Positions 22,918 through 35,526 of a DNA stretch of 64,000 nucleotides are shown here, one piece after another (position 1 is the first letter of the stretch; every line of letters begins with the position of its first letter). The notes below the pieces were generated by a model. It saw only the letters and a list, made by a program, of their open reading frames with translations. It did not search any database and was not told where the DNA came from. The DNA comes from Isoetes taiwanensis (lineage: Eukaryota > Streptophyta > Lycopodiopsida > Isoetales > Isoetaceae). The position numbers were made by a program, and so were the translations under genes. The DNA is taken from contig JAJEKV010000006.1 of NCBI GenBank assembly GCA_021234155.1, forward strand, positions 14,150,902 through 14,214,901, read 5' to 3'.

Positions 22918-23715
22918 CTAGCTTGGGACAACTACAGCCAGGTATTCTACCTCTGCTGCAGCATAGGAGTCTTCTGCACAGCTGCAGGTGTCGGAATTGA
23001 GAGGCTTTTCCTCTGATTTATCCACTGAAACATTACACCGGCACAAAGGGCAAGTAGCATGAGACTCAAACCATGCGTCAATACACTGAGTGTGGAAGCT
23101 ATGGCTGCAATTTGGCAAGATCCTGCCCTGTTCCCCTGTTCTAAATTCGCTCAAACAAACCGCACATTCCACTCCAATTCTTCGCCTTTCACTTCGATAA
23201 TCGGGCAAAGAAATCCAACATCGATTTGTAATCGGCAAAGAAATCCAACACCGATTTGTCCAGCCCCATTCCCGGCAGAAAAAGCACTCGATGCTCCTCC
23301 TCCTCCTAACCGAGGGTGTTCTCGCGGTCTTTGTCTGCAGAATTAACGAGGAAAGTGCAAATCCTAGAGCTCCGACAAATTATACGGTCGCAATACACAC
23401 AAAATGGGAAAAAACTAGTGTATTGCTGGGAGGACGATGGCGCAGATGAAGGAATTTCCGACATTTTTTCCTAAGTTGTGCTCGTGAATTCCAAAACCAC
23501 CAAAGCTATGTCCGGCGGGGCAATTTTGAAGCACACCGTCACAAAGATTCCTATAACTTCCTGGCCAAAGAACAACGGGCCCATCTCCGGCAACGCAAAA
23601 AAAGCAGGACATTCGTCGCCCCTAGAAGCTAGAAACTCCACCGGAAAATCCATCCACATCCAAAAAAACATCCAAAAACCCCCCTGTACCCAGGAAAAAG
23701 AACCGGAAAATATCT
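22918..23715 (-). pseudogene. ATL-type RING-H2 E3 ubiquitin ligase, frameshifted
   Basis: A clean RING-H2 domain lies at about 23175-23040: CAVCLSEF, then [17 protein letters not shown], then CPLC, with all eight zinc ligands and the ATL-type spacing. ATL proteins are small membrane E3 ligases with an N-terminal helix, a [12 protein letters not shown] motif, then the RING. Here GLDKSVLD is encoded just upstream but in another frame, next to a 30-bp tandem duplication (about 23205-23265), and that frame stops soon after. A hydrophobic stretch further upstream (SFICAIVLPAI, then FFPFCVYC) is likewise split between frames. The RING frame has no ATG of its own upstream. I read this as a recently broken ATL gene; sequencing error at one site would not explain both shifts. 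Confidence 0.75.
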
Positions 23716-25390
23716 GATACGTGTCATTTTAATAAGAAAAGCACAAAAGATCGAATCTTTGGAGAGAGAATTATATATGTGTAGATAGCGTAGAAAAGGT
23801 ATTGAAAATATTTGTTGTATGTATTCAAATGCTATCTCATGGGCATGTAGTTACATGGGTTATGATATAGTGGTGCTCGGGGGAGTGGCTATGGAGCAAG
23901 AGAAAGAGAGAGAAAGTTAAATTATTTGCACCAAATCCTTCAACCAAATGCCCTTGATAAATTAATCCAATATCTAAGTTAGGCATTCTGTTATTAAAAG
24001 GCAGATCCCTTTTATCTAATTTAAGGCATGGGACCTTTGGAAAAAAGGCTCGATCTCTATATAAAAGGGCGGCTGAGGATTGTCGATACATGAGCAGACA
24101 TCAGTCGATTCCAGTGGACTTTATGGCAACAATTCGAATTGCTACAATAAAAGATGGCCTGCTACATTATCATGTAGACAACAGATGTGACTAAGATTCC
24201 GGACAAAGGCGGACCTTTGTATCAGAATCGGCCTAGAGATAGCAGTCTTAGATCGTTCTGCAGCCATTCATTAATGAATTCCACAAGCTTTAATCCTAAT
24301 AACGGCCTCATATCCAATCCTGAATTTTGATATATATGCAGTGCGGTGAATCGATTGCTTGGAGAAGCTTTCGATTAATTTGTGATCTCCCTTAATTCCT
24401 TCCCTTAGCCTACTCTTAAGCCCAATCCTTTCATAAATTTGTATTTTTGTGGAGACAAGCTTCTCTAGTGGCTAAATTATATTTCCTTAAGCCTTCCTTA
24501 TTCCAAGATTCAATCTCTCTCGGATATTCTCTTGCTCAGGATAATCCGGTTGAGTGGTGAGCTTTGCCCTTAAGGGATGGAATTGTGTTTATTTGCTTTA
24601 CTTCCTGATGAATGTTTTGCAGAATCATTGTAGATCTGTGAATTAATTGTGTTTATCTGTTATGTTCTTGACAATTGTTTTGCAGTTGATCTTTGGAAAC
24701 CCCAGCTTCGTATGAGGCTAAAAGACGAATGAAACTGAAAAATGTATAATTTTAAGTCCGCAAAAATGTGCATAAAATAAATGCTATATTTAGCAATTTT
24801 AATTCCTTTAACGTGCCAATACCATGTTATTTGATTTTTTTTTAACGTAGATAACTTAATTTTACAAACTCTATTTTTGCAATTGATTTATATATAATAA
24901 ACATGCTAATGGACATCCATTTAAAATGTTATGGCACCTTCCTTCCTTCCTTCCTTTTGATTACTTTATACGTGCATTAGGATGCATCTTTATTCATCTT
25001 TATTCATCTCTATGGTTTTTTTTTTGTATTATTGATTCAAACCATCGATTGGCGACATATTTCCGATATTGTACCAGGTTGATGGCCATTAACATTTTCA
25101 AGGAAAATTAAAAAGCCACTTTCTACGGTGTGGATCAGACATATGGTCTTAAAACCACATTTCCATAATAAATATAGTATTCGACATAACTATAAGGTAC
25201 CATGCAGCTCTGCCGAAAAGGCCTGCGGCCAAAGAGAGAGAGAGAGGCCGGAGGATTCAAATTTTCAGGCTCTAGTGCCCTCACCGGAGTCCCAAAGACA
25301 TTTGTAATCCTTATCCAGCCCAAATCCGACAGAAGCAAACTTTTCAACCTGCTCTGTGCATCTGTTTGCCAAGTAGAATATTAACATGCA
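23716..25390. other. Intergenic, no gene recognised
   Basis: Contains a CCTT repeat near 24935-24956 and AT-rich DNA. The minus-strand frame around 25265-25489 is not identifiable. Confidence 0.5.
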
Positions 25391-25472
25391 GGAAAACATG
25401 CAGAAAAAATGGAAAGAGAAGTATTTGCCCCAGCATATCCCTCCAGCACCTCTTAGCACAACGCTCCAGAAA

Positions 25473-25665
25473 CCTTGCCTGGATGCCACACATATGTAAT
25501 ACCTGCTATAACATACATCGTTAGAACAGAAGTCAGAATTGTGAAGCGACAGTGGTGCAAGGTTTCGGCGCTAGAATAGGTCCAAACCTCATGGCATGCA
25601 TGCAAAACTCTCTGCCCTTATCCGGTTTCTTTTTCTTCCTTTTTTAAAACCATGGCAAAAAAATA
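25473..25665. repeat. Dispersed repeat, copy also at 29004-29193
   Basis: A stretch of about 190 bp (from CCTTGCCTGGATGCCACACA through the phrase ending ACCATGGCAAAAAAA) is repeated at 29004-29193 in the same orientation with about 10-15% differences by eye. Confidence 0.85.
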
Positions 25666-25671
25666 TATAGC

Positions 25672-25830
25672 ATAATAACAGAGGGTTACTTTTGTATTTT
25701 TGTACGTTTTTTCCTATGGTTTTGCTAAGATTTGGTCGCCGTATTTTGAGGACGTACTAATGCGTACTTCTAGAGTGCACATATGCTCACATTAATTTTT
25801 ATGACATTTTTTAATGGTTACACCTACGAT
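25672..25830. repeat. Dispersed repeat, copy also at 52246-52390
   Basis: The phrase TACTTTTGTATTTTTGTACG and the following TACTAATGCGTAC(T/A)TCTAGAGTGC recur at about 52246-52390 in the same orientation. The identity of the repeat family is unknown. Confidence 0.75.
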
Positions 25831-26540
25831 TTTTGAGGATATCTCCAATCGAAGAGGATACTTTAGGGTTAATAGAAGAAGGATACTTTAGGGTAGGGTT
25901 AATCGAAGAGTAGTAAAGGAATGAAAAATGCAGCGCTGCACTTCAGACGAGTTCTTTGGCATTCTGGCCTCCGCCTGCACTGCATCTTCTATTAACATCT
26001 ATGCAGCAGCGTCCAAGTCTGACTAAATGTAGCAATGTTTTGTTGGTTTGAATCTTCTGCTTATACTGGATGCACATTGGATTCTTTGGCCTTGCACGTG
26101 TCAAACACATTCAAGCTCTCATGTTACAAAGTGGATTTGCTATTCTAGAACCATCTAATACCAGTCTTTGCTCAAAATGATTGCTTGAAGCAGGTCGAGC
26201 GTGGAACAGAATCCTGCACCAACATGGGCTACTATTCTTTGTGTCAAGTTTGTGCCAAAGGAGACAGTCCCTGAGCTTTGAGGTGTGCACATTGACAGGT
26301 ACATCTTTGTTGCTATTTGAAGGCATGCTCAACTTCTAAATTTGCCTTTTATGCAAGGATAAGTCGTGAGCAAGTTATGTAAGTGGCTTAGAGTTTAATT
26401 TGTAGGCAGAAGCTATCAGGTCTTGAGGATTGCCCTTAGTTTTTCATTAGAACAGGGATTGGAGCAGAGTCATTTTTCAAGATCTCTTATTTGTTGAAAA
26501 GTCTTTGCCTTTGCCTGTAGACTTGGCACGGTTTCTCAGC

Positions 26541-27345
26541 TTATTTGCATAATATCAAACGGTTCTTTTTCTGCTGTACAGAACATTCTTTGTAGAAGCT
26601 GCCATGGCAAATGGAATTATATTAGCTTTGCTTATTCAGATATGTCTCATGTTGGTAATCGTGACTACAATAGAGCTCGTACTGTATTTTGGGCTTCCAA
26701 GGTTCTACAAAAGACTTCTCTTGTAATTTCTTGTTGCGTGGCTTTTAGATGGCCTGTCAATAGTTCAAAGTTTACTCCAAGTTCAGGGTAAGTAGTTCTT
26801 TGTTGCATGTTCAAGACTTCTGGATTGGAACATGATTCTGCTCAAGCTTTAGACATTTCATAACAGTGTACTTTTGAGTATATTTGAGCTGCCCTTGGTA
26901 TGCAATGCAGGAAATATATAATCATTTCTTGAAATTATGCTCCTACCTTAAGTGTAAGTCTCCAATAGCGTTTGCATAATATCCAACGTCCTTTTTCTGG
27001 TCTACAAATCATTCTTTGTGAAAGCTGCCAAAGTTGACATAGAAAATGCAAACATAATATTAGCTTTGCTTATTTAGATATGTCTGATTTTGATGGCATA
27101 TAAAGCGTTACTACAACAGAGCTCGTACTGGATTTTGGGCTTCCAAGGTTCTACCAAAGACTTCTCTTGTAAATTCTTGTTGTATGGCCTGTCAATACCT
27201 CAAAATTTCCTACTCCAGTTTCAGGGTAAGTAGGTATTTGTTGCACGTTCAAGACTTTTGGATTGGAACATGATTCTGTTCATGATTCTGTTCAAGCTTT
27301 AGATATTTTATAACAGTGTATTTTTGAGTATATTTGAGCCGTCCT
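26541..27345. repeat. Diverged tandem duplication, two ~370-bp copies
   Basis: Copy 1 (about 26541-26890) and copy 2 (about 26966-27345) share many blocks, for example TTTTGGGCTTCCAAGGTTCTA and TTGGAACATGATTCTG, separated by indels. No coding family recognised. Confidence 0.8.
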
Positions 27346-27429
27346 TGGTATGCATTTGCTCCTCTATACACATAATTCTGTGTTCCAATATTGAGACTAC
27401 AAATAAGCTAGGTTGTGGAGACATCACAA

Positions 27430-27745
27430 GCTATTAATGTTGCATGAGGGGCAAAGACCATGCATCGCTCTTAATGCATGCAATGGACAAACACTGTGTA
27501 TTGCTCTTGCATGCAATGGGCAATATACACATAATTCGATGTTCCAATATTGAGACTACGAAGAAGCTAGTTTGTGCAGACATGACAAGCTATTAATGTT
27601 GCATGCAATGGGAAAAGACTATGCATCGCTCTTAATGCATGCAATGGGCAAAGACCGTGTATTGCTCTTGCATGCAATGGACAAACACCATGCATTGCTC
27701 TTAATGCATGCAATGCGCAAAGATCGTGCATTGCTCTTGGGGCTG
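27430..27745. repeat. Minisatellite based on GCATGCAATGGGCAAAGAC
   Basis: Units of about 32-50 bp containing CATGCAATG(G/C)(G/A)CAAA and TTGCTCTT recur at least six times. Short open frames here (for example 27572-27763) merely translate the repeat. Confidence 0.85.
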
Positions 27746-27942
27746 TTTAGATCCACCCTATGATAATGTATGGAACTAGATGTTTTCCCTAAGGGCTCGA
27801 TTTTTTTTTTTAATATAGTAACCAACAACTACCGTTAACATTAACTTAAACCATTACAGAAGAGTTGTTAATGTTATTACATGCATAAGTGTTTGTAAAA
27901 CTTGGTACGTGAAGTTATGCCATCCTTAGTGCTGGAAGGCTT

Positions 27943-28156
27943 TTATTAGGGCCCGAAGGGTCCAAATTTTTTTTATTAATATAAGCACATTAACAACCAA
28001 CACATCACTACAATCAACATTATTTAACACAAACTATTGCATTTAAATTAACATCCCCCTAAAACCCCTAAAACCCCCTTTGGTTTGGGTGCATATTCAC
28101 ACGGGGGGTTACTCCGGGCAGCGAGAGCTGTCGGATAGGCATATTTGCCCTTTATT
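27943..28156 (+). mobile_element. Copy of a GGGCCC-ended repeat
   Basis: It runs from GGGCCCGAAGGGTCCAAA to GGCATATTTGCCC and includes GGTTTGGGTGCATATTCACA and the CACGGGGGGTTAC word. Related copies form an inverted pair at 56826-57345. The left edge follows TTA. A partial relative of the left part is at about 27793-27860. No coding capacity. Confidence 0.65.
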
Positions 28157-28159
28157 CAA

Positions 28160-28556
28160 TTAAGTTTCTCAAACATGGCAAAATATACAGTTTGGCATCC
28201 AATACCTGCCAGGAATCATAGTCCCAACCCAGTGAGAAAAACCCTCCCGCAATACTGTAACACAGTATTTTGAGATTTGAAGCACAGTGAAATATCTTTT
28301 TTGGCTGGAGAAGATATTTAATTCCTTTTTTTATTTTTCTCCCTTTCTTTCCAGGTAGAAAGCCATTGAATCCTCCGCACCATGCACACAAAATCTAACC
28401 AGTTTTTTCTTGTACTAATCCTCTTCTTAAGCTTCTAACTGTTCAAGAGAGCATTTCTCGAGCAAAAAAATCCATTCAATATTGCATTTCTCGAGCAAAA
28501 AACTGGAACAAGGGATTAAATAGACGAGAACAAGGGATTCAGTATGCCAGAACAGA
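28160..28556. repeat. Direct repeat unit 1 (partner 29239-29637)
   Basis: About 400 bp from TAAG(T/C)TTCTCAA(A/C)CATGGCA to the phrase ATGCCAGAAC recur at 29239-29637 in the same orientation. Together with the 25473/29004 repeat this shows the 25-30 kb region arose by repeated segmental duplication. Confidence 0.85.
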
Positions 28557-29030
28557 GGGCAAGGGGGGCGCTAGCATTGCGGCCTTCTCCTTGGGGGTTG
28601 CATTGCTTTTTGAACATTCTGGGGTTGTTCTTGGAGGTGGTTGTGAAATAGTAGTCTGCTTCTTCCCTTTGTAAGGTACCAAAGCCAACAGGTTTTTATC
28701 TTTGACAGGACCCCAATCAGCCGTGGCCAGTACCTTTTCGAAAAACACTTCAAGGAAATCCCTGGACTGGTCATCGTTGACGAAACTTAGACATCTTCTT
28801 GATGTCTTCAGGGCTTCTCTACCAATGTACCCTCCAACATGAAGTTCACAACAAGTGGTATCAAGTGGTGCAAAAGCCTCAACAAGATAGCTTGCCAGAT
28901 TGATTGCACCACTTGGGCATAACGCCCAAAAAGGCTTGGCGGCACTGCCAAATTTGGCAGCGCACTCAGGGCTCCGCGACCCCAGGCATTTACACATGCA
29001 ATACCTTGCCTGGACGCCACACACATGCAA
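28539..29030 (-). CDS. Unidentified open frame between direct repeats, 163 codons
   Basis: This stop-free stretch begins CGVQARYCMCKC and includes SPECAAKFGSAAKPFWALCP. Its first part is echoed in a shorter copy at about 29790-29705 (ECAAESGNVVKPFQALCPSG), whose reading frame is conserved despite base changes; this suggests once-coding DNA. The C-x-C plus EC...LCP arrangement faintly recalls cytochrome c oxidase subunit 6b (APEC..FAKYYRSLCP), but I do not trust that beyond a hint. The tail is Pro/Lys-rich and low in complexity. It is probably a gene relic caught up in segmental duplication. Confidence 0.3.
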   Translation of the reverse strand: MHVCGVQARYCMCKCLGSRSPECAAKFGSAAKPFWALCPSGAINLASYLVEAFAPLDTTCCELHVGGYIGREALKTSRRCLSFVNDDQSRDFLEVFFEKVLATADWGPVKDKNLLALVPYKGKKQTTISQPPPRTTPECSKSNATPKEKAAMLAPPLPSVLAY

Positions 29031-29238
29031 TACCTGCTATAACATACATCGTTAGAACAGAACTCAGAACTCTAAGGGACAGTGGTGCAGGCTTTTGGTG
29101 CTAGAGTAGGCCCAAACCTCATGGCATGCACGCACAACTATCTGCCCTTGTCCGGTTTCTTTTTCTTCCTTTATTAGAACCATGGCAAAAAAAACCCATC
29201 CAAAAAACTCCAAAAAAGAAAGATGACCATTAAATAAA

Positions 29239-29637
29239 ATTAAGCTTCTCAACCATGGCAAAATATACAGTTTGGCATCCAATACCTACCAGGAATCATA
29301 GTCCCAACCAATTGAGAAAAACCCTCCCGCAATACTGTAGCACAGCAGTTTGAGATTTGAAGCACAGTGAAATATCTTCTTTGGCTGGAGAAGACATTTA
29401 ATTCCTTTTTTTGTTTTTCCCTCTTTCTTTCCAGGTAGAAAGCCATTGAATCCCCTGCATCATGCCCATAAAATCTAGCCAGTTTTTTTTCTCCTACTAA
29501 TCCACTTCTTAAGCTTCTACTCTGTTCAACAGACCATTTCTCGAGCAAAAAATCCGCTGAATAGAGCATTTCTCAAGCAAAAAATAGGAATAGGGGATTA
29601 AACAAACGGGAATATGGGATTCAATATGCCAGAACCG
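29239..29637. repeat. Direct repeat unit 2 (partner 28160-28556)
   Basis: See unit 1. Same order of blocks, with small indels. Confidence 0.85.
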
Positions 29638-30047
29638 GGGATTCAACAGAGGCGATGGGCGAAATCTCATGGAATGGAAATTTAAGCCTCTTGGTCATTA
29701 TGTTTTGTAATTCCCACCACTTGGGCATAACGCCTGAAAAGGCTTGACGACGTTTCCAGACTCGGCGGCGCACTCACGGCTCCACTGTTGTGCACCGCCT
29801 CGTTTGGCAGAGCGTTTACAGGGCGTAATGGCCCTCATGATGGGAATTACCTAGTACACAAAACCGGAATCTCCTTGCTAGACAGATACTTCCTACGACC
29901 GCTCGATCCCAAATTCGATCACGTGACCTACATCGAATACAACAAACACTATACCTCTATGCAAATGACCCATAACAATCGTTTGCTTTGATAATGTGTG
30001 AGTGCATCAAAAGATCAATAAAGTAAGAAGATTACCTAAGTCTTTAG

Positions 30048-32041
30048 TCAATTCATGCGTCGCTGTATGCTAGGATTTGGGGAACAATTCACATCAGATA
30101 TTATGAAGCTGCATGTCTCTGTTTGGGCGACTGTTATGTTCCATGGTGAGACACTTATTCATCGTCACAACCATGGAGGGACTTCTCCATGGTCTTGCAT
30201 GGCACAGAGAAGGTTTGCAATCAATATGCAGACGATATGTTCCTCTTTCTAGTCATTAATGCTGAGAATCTTGCAGCTGCCAATTTGCTCTTACACACTT
30301 TTTCACTGGCTTCCGGTGTCTTTGTGGGGTGGCAGAAGTGTACAACTTTATGGATATTGGATACTTCGACTCCAGCGTGTGTTCATCATTATCCATGGAA
30401 ATTACTTGTGCATGGACAGGTCATCAAGTTGTTGGGGATTCCAGTTGGCATTCATGTTACTCTGCATGGGAGGAGATTATTAAGGGTTTGGAGAAGCACT
30501 TGTTCTGGTGGTCCACTGCAAAGTTGTCTCTTGCGGGTCGCATTACAGTGGCCAAGTCAGTCCCTAGTAGTACCCATGTTTATATGGCATCCATACTGCT
30601 AGCCCCACAGAACAAAGTACGTGAGCTCTTTGCAATAGTTTGGAACTTTATATGGTCGGGTACTGAGGAAGATGTTGTGATTAAGGTGGCATGGTCGAAA
30701 TGCATCCTTTCCAAATGGGCAGGTGGTCTGGGTATGACGGACTTCTTACTGCAGCGCAAAGTCCTTATTTCAAAGTTCATATGGAGACTCCTGAATGGTG
30801 AAGATGATTCTCCTGGTTTACGCCTTCTTAAACAAGCTCTTAGTCACTGTATCCCTCTAGGCAAAAATACTGTCAAACCAATCCTATCTTGGGCATTATT
30901 TCGGACTCTGCAGCCTTTTCCAAGTGCTTCTCTATTTTTGTGTGGCTTGTTGATAGCATGGGAGGCAGTCAAACATCTTTTCTGGCCATGCCCCTCCATC
31001 TACACCCTATTGGAGACTCAATGGTGGTGGGCACCACTGCCTCCAAACCCCTCAGCACCTCCACTGGCAGCATCAGTCCATCTCCGTACACAGAGACGAT
31101 GGATTCTGGCAGGCGTTGTCTATATTCAAGCATGGTATGAAGCGGGTCGCCTACTATCTTGGCCTGAATTTCAAACAAAGTTACTGCTCTCTCGTTAGGA
31201 TGTGTCTCTATGGGAGAAGGTCGCAGAAAATTTGCCTCTTGTAGTGCAAGTTGGTGTTGTTGAAAGAGTGCCATGGGACTGTCATGAAAATATTCACAAA
31301 GGCAAGCACTTTGTCAGATCAGTATATCGCCTTCTTTTAGCACTACAACCCCTCCAGTTGCTAGATGGGTAGCACCTACAGGTTCCACAACACATTTTGT
31401 ATCGTACATGGCGATGGCTTTGGGATAGGTTGCTCCACCCTAAAGTCTCTGTACTATGGTGGCAGGTTATCCACAGGTGCCTGCGCGTTAATGCCTTCCG
31501 ACATCGCTATGATCCTCGCATATCTGCAGTATGCCCGCTCTGCCTTTCAGCCATTGAGACTCTTGAGCACTGTCTCTTTGATTGTCTAGAGGTTCAACCA
31601 ACATGGTCCTGGCTACAAGGCTTGTTTAACAGTACATTGGACTACCGATGCATCCTCTTGGCGTCCTATCCTAATGCATGGCCCTCAGCTAAACAGAGGG
31701 CATTCCATCTTGGTTTTGGTTGGCTCCTATGGTCGATATGGGAGCGTCACAGACATCACATCTTCCAAGACATTTATTCATCTGCACATGGTGTTATTAC
31801 GGTGGCTCAGAAAAAGATACTGACAGCCTATAAGTGTTCCTCTCTTGATTCAGAAATGATGGAACGCATCTGGATTCAGTATCTTCGAATTAATTCTTAT
31901 CGTTAGTCTCCCTTTCTGGAGTAAGCACATTGTGTTCCAGGCTCGTGCTCCTGTGGCATCTTTTTTTGTGCTTACACAGTTAGATGAGACATGTAAATTT
32001 CGTACTTTTTATCTGATTAATAAACTTTTTGGCTTTCGTCC

Positions 32042-32072
<31 letters not shown>
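30048..32072 (+). mobile_element. LINE (L1-like), 5'-truncated, with poly-A tail
   Basis: Plus-strand relics in order: an RT fragment with LGFGEQFTSDIMKLHVS; the catalytic box YADD at 30225-30236; SLAGRITVAKSVPSS and KWAGGLGMTDF; and a zinc-binding RT-associated region (zf-RVT) at about 31397-31800 with CPLC...ETLEHCLFDC and WSIWERHRHHIFQD. Frames shift at least twice, and sequence between the FHGETL part and YADD appears deleted. The 3' UTR ends with an AATAAA-like TTAATAAAC and a run of about 28 A (32044-32072). The active form copies itself by target-primed reverse transcription; this copy is dead. Confidence 0.9.
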
Positions 32073-32075
<3 letters not shown>

Positions 32076-32096
32076 CATACAATAATATACAACTAA

Positions 32097-35000
32097 CTAG
32101 TAATGGTGCCCAGCGTTGCTGGGCATAAGTTCGGCCTGTAAATGTTTTGGCCGCAATAAGAAGGGCTTGCAGTGATAAGCCAACTTTTGTAACTTCTTAT
32201 TATAACAATTTTTTTTTTCAAAGCTTTAACAACGTTTTCCATGGATTATGTAAACAATATCAAAACAATGTTGAACCTTTGTATCGATGTCGGTTACTTT
32301 ATGTATGTTACATGAAGATAATGAATGACAATGGATGTTTATTGCTTATATTATAAGTTACATCAAGTAAAAGTTTTACGAAGTAACATTAGCAAAATAT
32401 ACGAAAAAGCAATGCTTGCTGAAGTCCATTTTATCTGAAACAATTGTCGTGGCGCCAAACACACTCCATTGTAGAAAGCACTACAACAAATAATAACCTT
32501 TAAGTGTTTCCTTGCAAGCTCCATGTGTGTCATTATCCATGAGCATTTTCCATATTCTTCAAATTCGTTTATTCATAAACAACAAAGAAAGTAAAGATGT
32601 TTAAATTGACCGACAAAAATGAATATTGATTGAATTGCAGCTTCAATTAGTTTCACCTAGCAGTGCCCTCGTATTACCACACGGGGTTTAAAGAAGAAGA
32701 ATAACAATAAATTAATTTGCCATACAAAGTCTTCTATTTGCTTTAGTAGATCCAATATGAAAAGCAACTCTATATTTTCTATATTTTCCCTAGCTCCTCA
32801 TAGTCATTAGTCATTCCATGGGTGAGAAGTTGATATACGTGGAGCTCATTGTTGGATAAACACATCAAAATATGACACAGTTACAAAACAGAGCCATCTA
32901 GAATATCCAGTTGTTAATAATAGATTCCATTTCCTGCTCCATAACAGACTGCCCGTTTCAAATTTTGTATAATAGCCTTGTGCAGAAGAGAATTATAAAA
33001 TCCAGTATGCATGAGGGAATAATCCCTAACCTTCAATATCATGATTGCTTATTGGTTGCAGAAAGGCCACTTTGCTTCATCAAAACATGGAAATTCTGCA
33101 TAGTCGAATTTGTGCCTTCACGTAACACCAACACTAACTTAGGAGTCTCGGCATATCTCACATGAATGCCCCACTAACATCCCACGGAAGTTGAAGGCGA
33201 TCTTGTCGTTAAGCCTTGCCGCTCCAAAGTTTAGATTATCATCTAACATGCCAACTCTTTGAAACAAATTGCATCTGCGTTGTACCATACTTAGAAACTT
33301 AGATCAAAGGACTCAAATTTGGCAAACATAGAAAATTGTTCGAGACTAAGGCAGAGCCTAGAAGCTCGTCAATGATGCCAAACTATGAAAATGAAGAATG
33401 CAAGCTCTGTTCCACCAACAGGGGCATCCATTTAAAAGCTTAAGGAAAGACCTAAAAAAAATCCTAGGCACACAGTTCTCAAATTCCTAGTCTAAATATG
33501 TCAAATATGACAAATTGCATTTGCTGGTCTAGTTTTACAAAGCAGAGTACTAATAGGGTCGTAACTTTAAGAAGAAAGCTCCATTTCCTAAACATGAGCA
33601 TGCATTGGAAAGCTCGGGGAACAACCTATAAAAGATGCTAGGTATATGGTTTTCAAATTCGTAGTACAAATGGGTGAAATAGATCAAAGTACATGAGCCA
33701 TCCAAAAGCTCAAGATTACACGGGATATGCCCGCAAAACTATGTGGGTTCACTTCATGTGGGATTCTAAATGGTAGCAAAATGGGTACACTTGCCGTTAT
33801 TACCATATCAAAACGCAATTGAATCTGCAAATAAGGTCATGTGAAAGGCATTTAAAAAAATGATCTTCAAGCTCTTCAAATCAAAAGGGCATATTTCAAC
33901 ACTCCAAAATGTGTCCAAAGAAGCTCAAGTACTCAATATATATGTTATGACTTGCGATAAAGACATGCCTTTTGTTTATCCTCGGCATTCAACAAGATAG
34001 CTGTCACAATTGAATAACTCAAAATGTATAACTTACCTTCATGCATGACTGCGTGGTTGCTTATGTGCTTTATTTTCCATCTATAAGCAATGCCAACATG
34101 AGAATGAACTAAACCAAATCACCTCGGGCACGCATAACATCCGGGCATGCAAGTTAGATAGGCGTAATGGAACTTCGAAAGTACCCATCTCAGATAGTTG
34201 CTTATCTCAAAGATTGAAGTCGGACGGTGCTTTTGCTTGGCACCCAAGTATTCTCAACCTTGCACAAATAATTAAAACATTTTATCGGATGTATTTCTAG
34301 AAGCTCAAAAGGAAGCCGAACATAGACCTACATCGGATCGAACATGTCATGAGCTATTATGTGCCTTTGCCGACAAAGAAGCTTGGAGTGCCATAAAAAA
34401 TATCACCTACAAAAATGCATCCAAAGAAATTGCATGAAGGAGCGCCATATTAGAGCCTTGTCGCCAAGAGGATGTCCCGATCTCTCGACTCTGGCAACCG
34501 ACACAAACCGATGTGGTATCTGCTGTAACTCCAAAGAATACACCACCCTTGTCTTCTTTTGATGCAGCTATCTGCGAATTCAGGCAAAGACAACATTAAG
34601 CCGAATCAAAGTCTTGTTTTCATATAAACTCTCCTCCTGATCTCCCGACTCACAACTGATGTGATATCTGCTGTAACTCCAAAGAATACATCACAGATGA
34701 ACCCTTGTCTTCTTTTGATGCAGCTATCTGCGAATTCAGGCAAAGACAACCTGTTTTAAGGCCGAATCAAATATTCGATCAAAACCCAAAGCCTGCACAC
34801 GATTCCAGTTTCTCCTTCACAGAGCCCATGCTTGCCGGATTTCTACACAGCACCATTATCTTTTGGATTCCTGCACCTTATTCATCTGCCTAACCAGCGC
34901 TGCTCCTGCCCTGCCGTGAAGAAAAACCCTAATAGCGACTCGAAGCCAGCGCAGAGGATGGCTATGGCGGACGTTCCACGGGAGAAGACAACTACACCAC

Positions 35001-35104
35001 AATACGAAGGGTGAGATGATGCCCACGTGGCATGATATAATCTCAGCCGCCCAATCTAGGGCGAGGTTTAAGACAGACATACACAATAATTTTATAATAT
35101 AGGA
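32097..35104 (-). mobile_element. Non-autonomous Helitron, 3.0 kb
   Basis: Both termini are visible on the minus strand. The 5' end is TCCTATATTATAAAATTATT at 35104, preceded by host A. The 3' end is a perfect stem GCCCAGC/GCTGGGC with a 3-base loop (32108-32124), then CTAG at 32100-32097 followed by host T. Insertion between A and T is the rule for Helitrons. No Rep/helicase is encoded. The interior holds a diverged tandem duplication (about 34478-34610 and 34640-34770) and a probable captured first exon (34958-35010). It inserted about 25 bp beyond the LINE poly-A tail. Confidence 0.85.
34958..35010 (+). pseudogene. Probable captured first exon inside the Helitron
   Basis: An AAACCCTAA-bearing leader (plant 5'-UTR-like) precedes ATG and codons MAMADVPREKTTTPQYEG, which run into a GTGAGA donor. 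GC content and codon pattern differ from the AT-rich surroundings. It lies opposite to the Helitron strand, close to the element's 5' end. The source gene is not recognised; fragment capture by Helitrons is well known in plants. Confidence 0.4.
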
Positions 35105-35526
35105 TGGCAACAATATACATCATTGTAACATCAAAACCCACTGCTGCAACATAATTAAAAACTAAAAAATCACGTAGAACTTAAAGGTGAAGCATGGCTT
35201 GAATGTCAATGCAGAAAGTTGGCATCCTACAGAAAGTCATGCTAATTTTCCTGGTATTAAACCTTTTCCGGTCATAGTGTCTTGGTACATCTATTCGCCA
35301 TGCTTAGAAATGACTTTATGAACTAAAAAGTATGGAGTTTCATTGATGTTCTACAATGCAAACTTGCACAAGCATCATTCTATTCTATTATATTCTCTTC
35401 ATCTCTTAGACAATAACATTTTATGTTTAGAGGATGTCTAGTAGCTACTAATTTTTTCTTCCACATCAAGTTTCCAAAGCACATTCTAGTACAGGTATGC
35501 TCCTAGCTGAGTTTTCCTTGCAAATG

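Noticed and set aside
28539..29030. Functional cytochrome c oxidase subunit 6b gene
   Set aside because: Only a short EC...LCP word is similar; the remaining residues and context do not support it.
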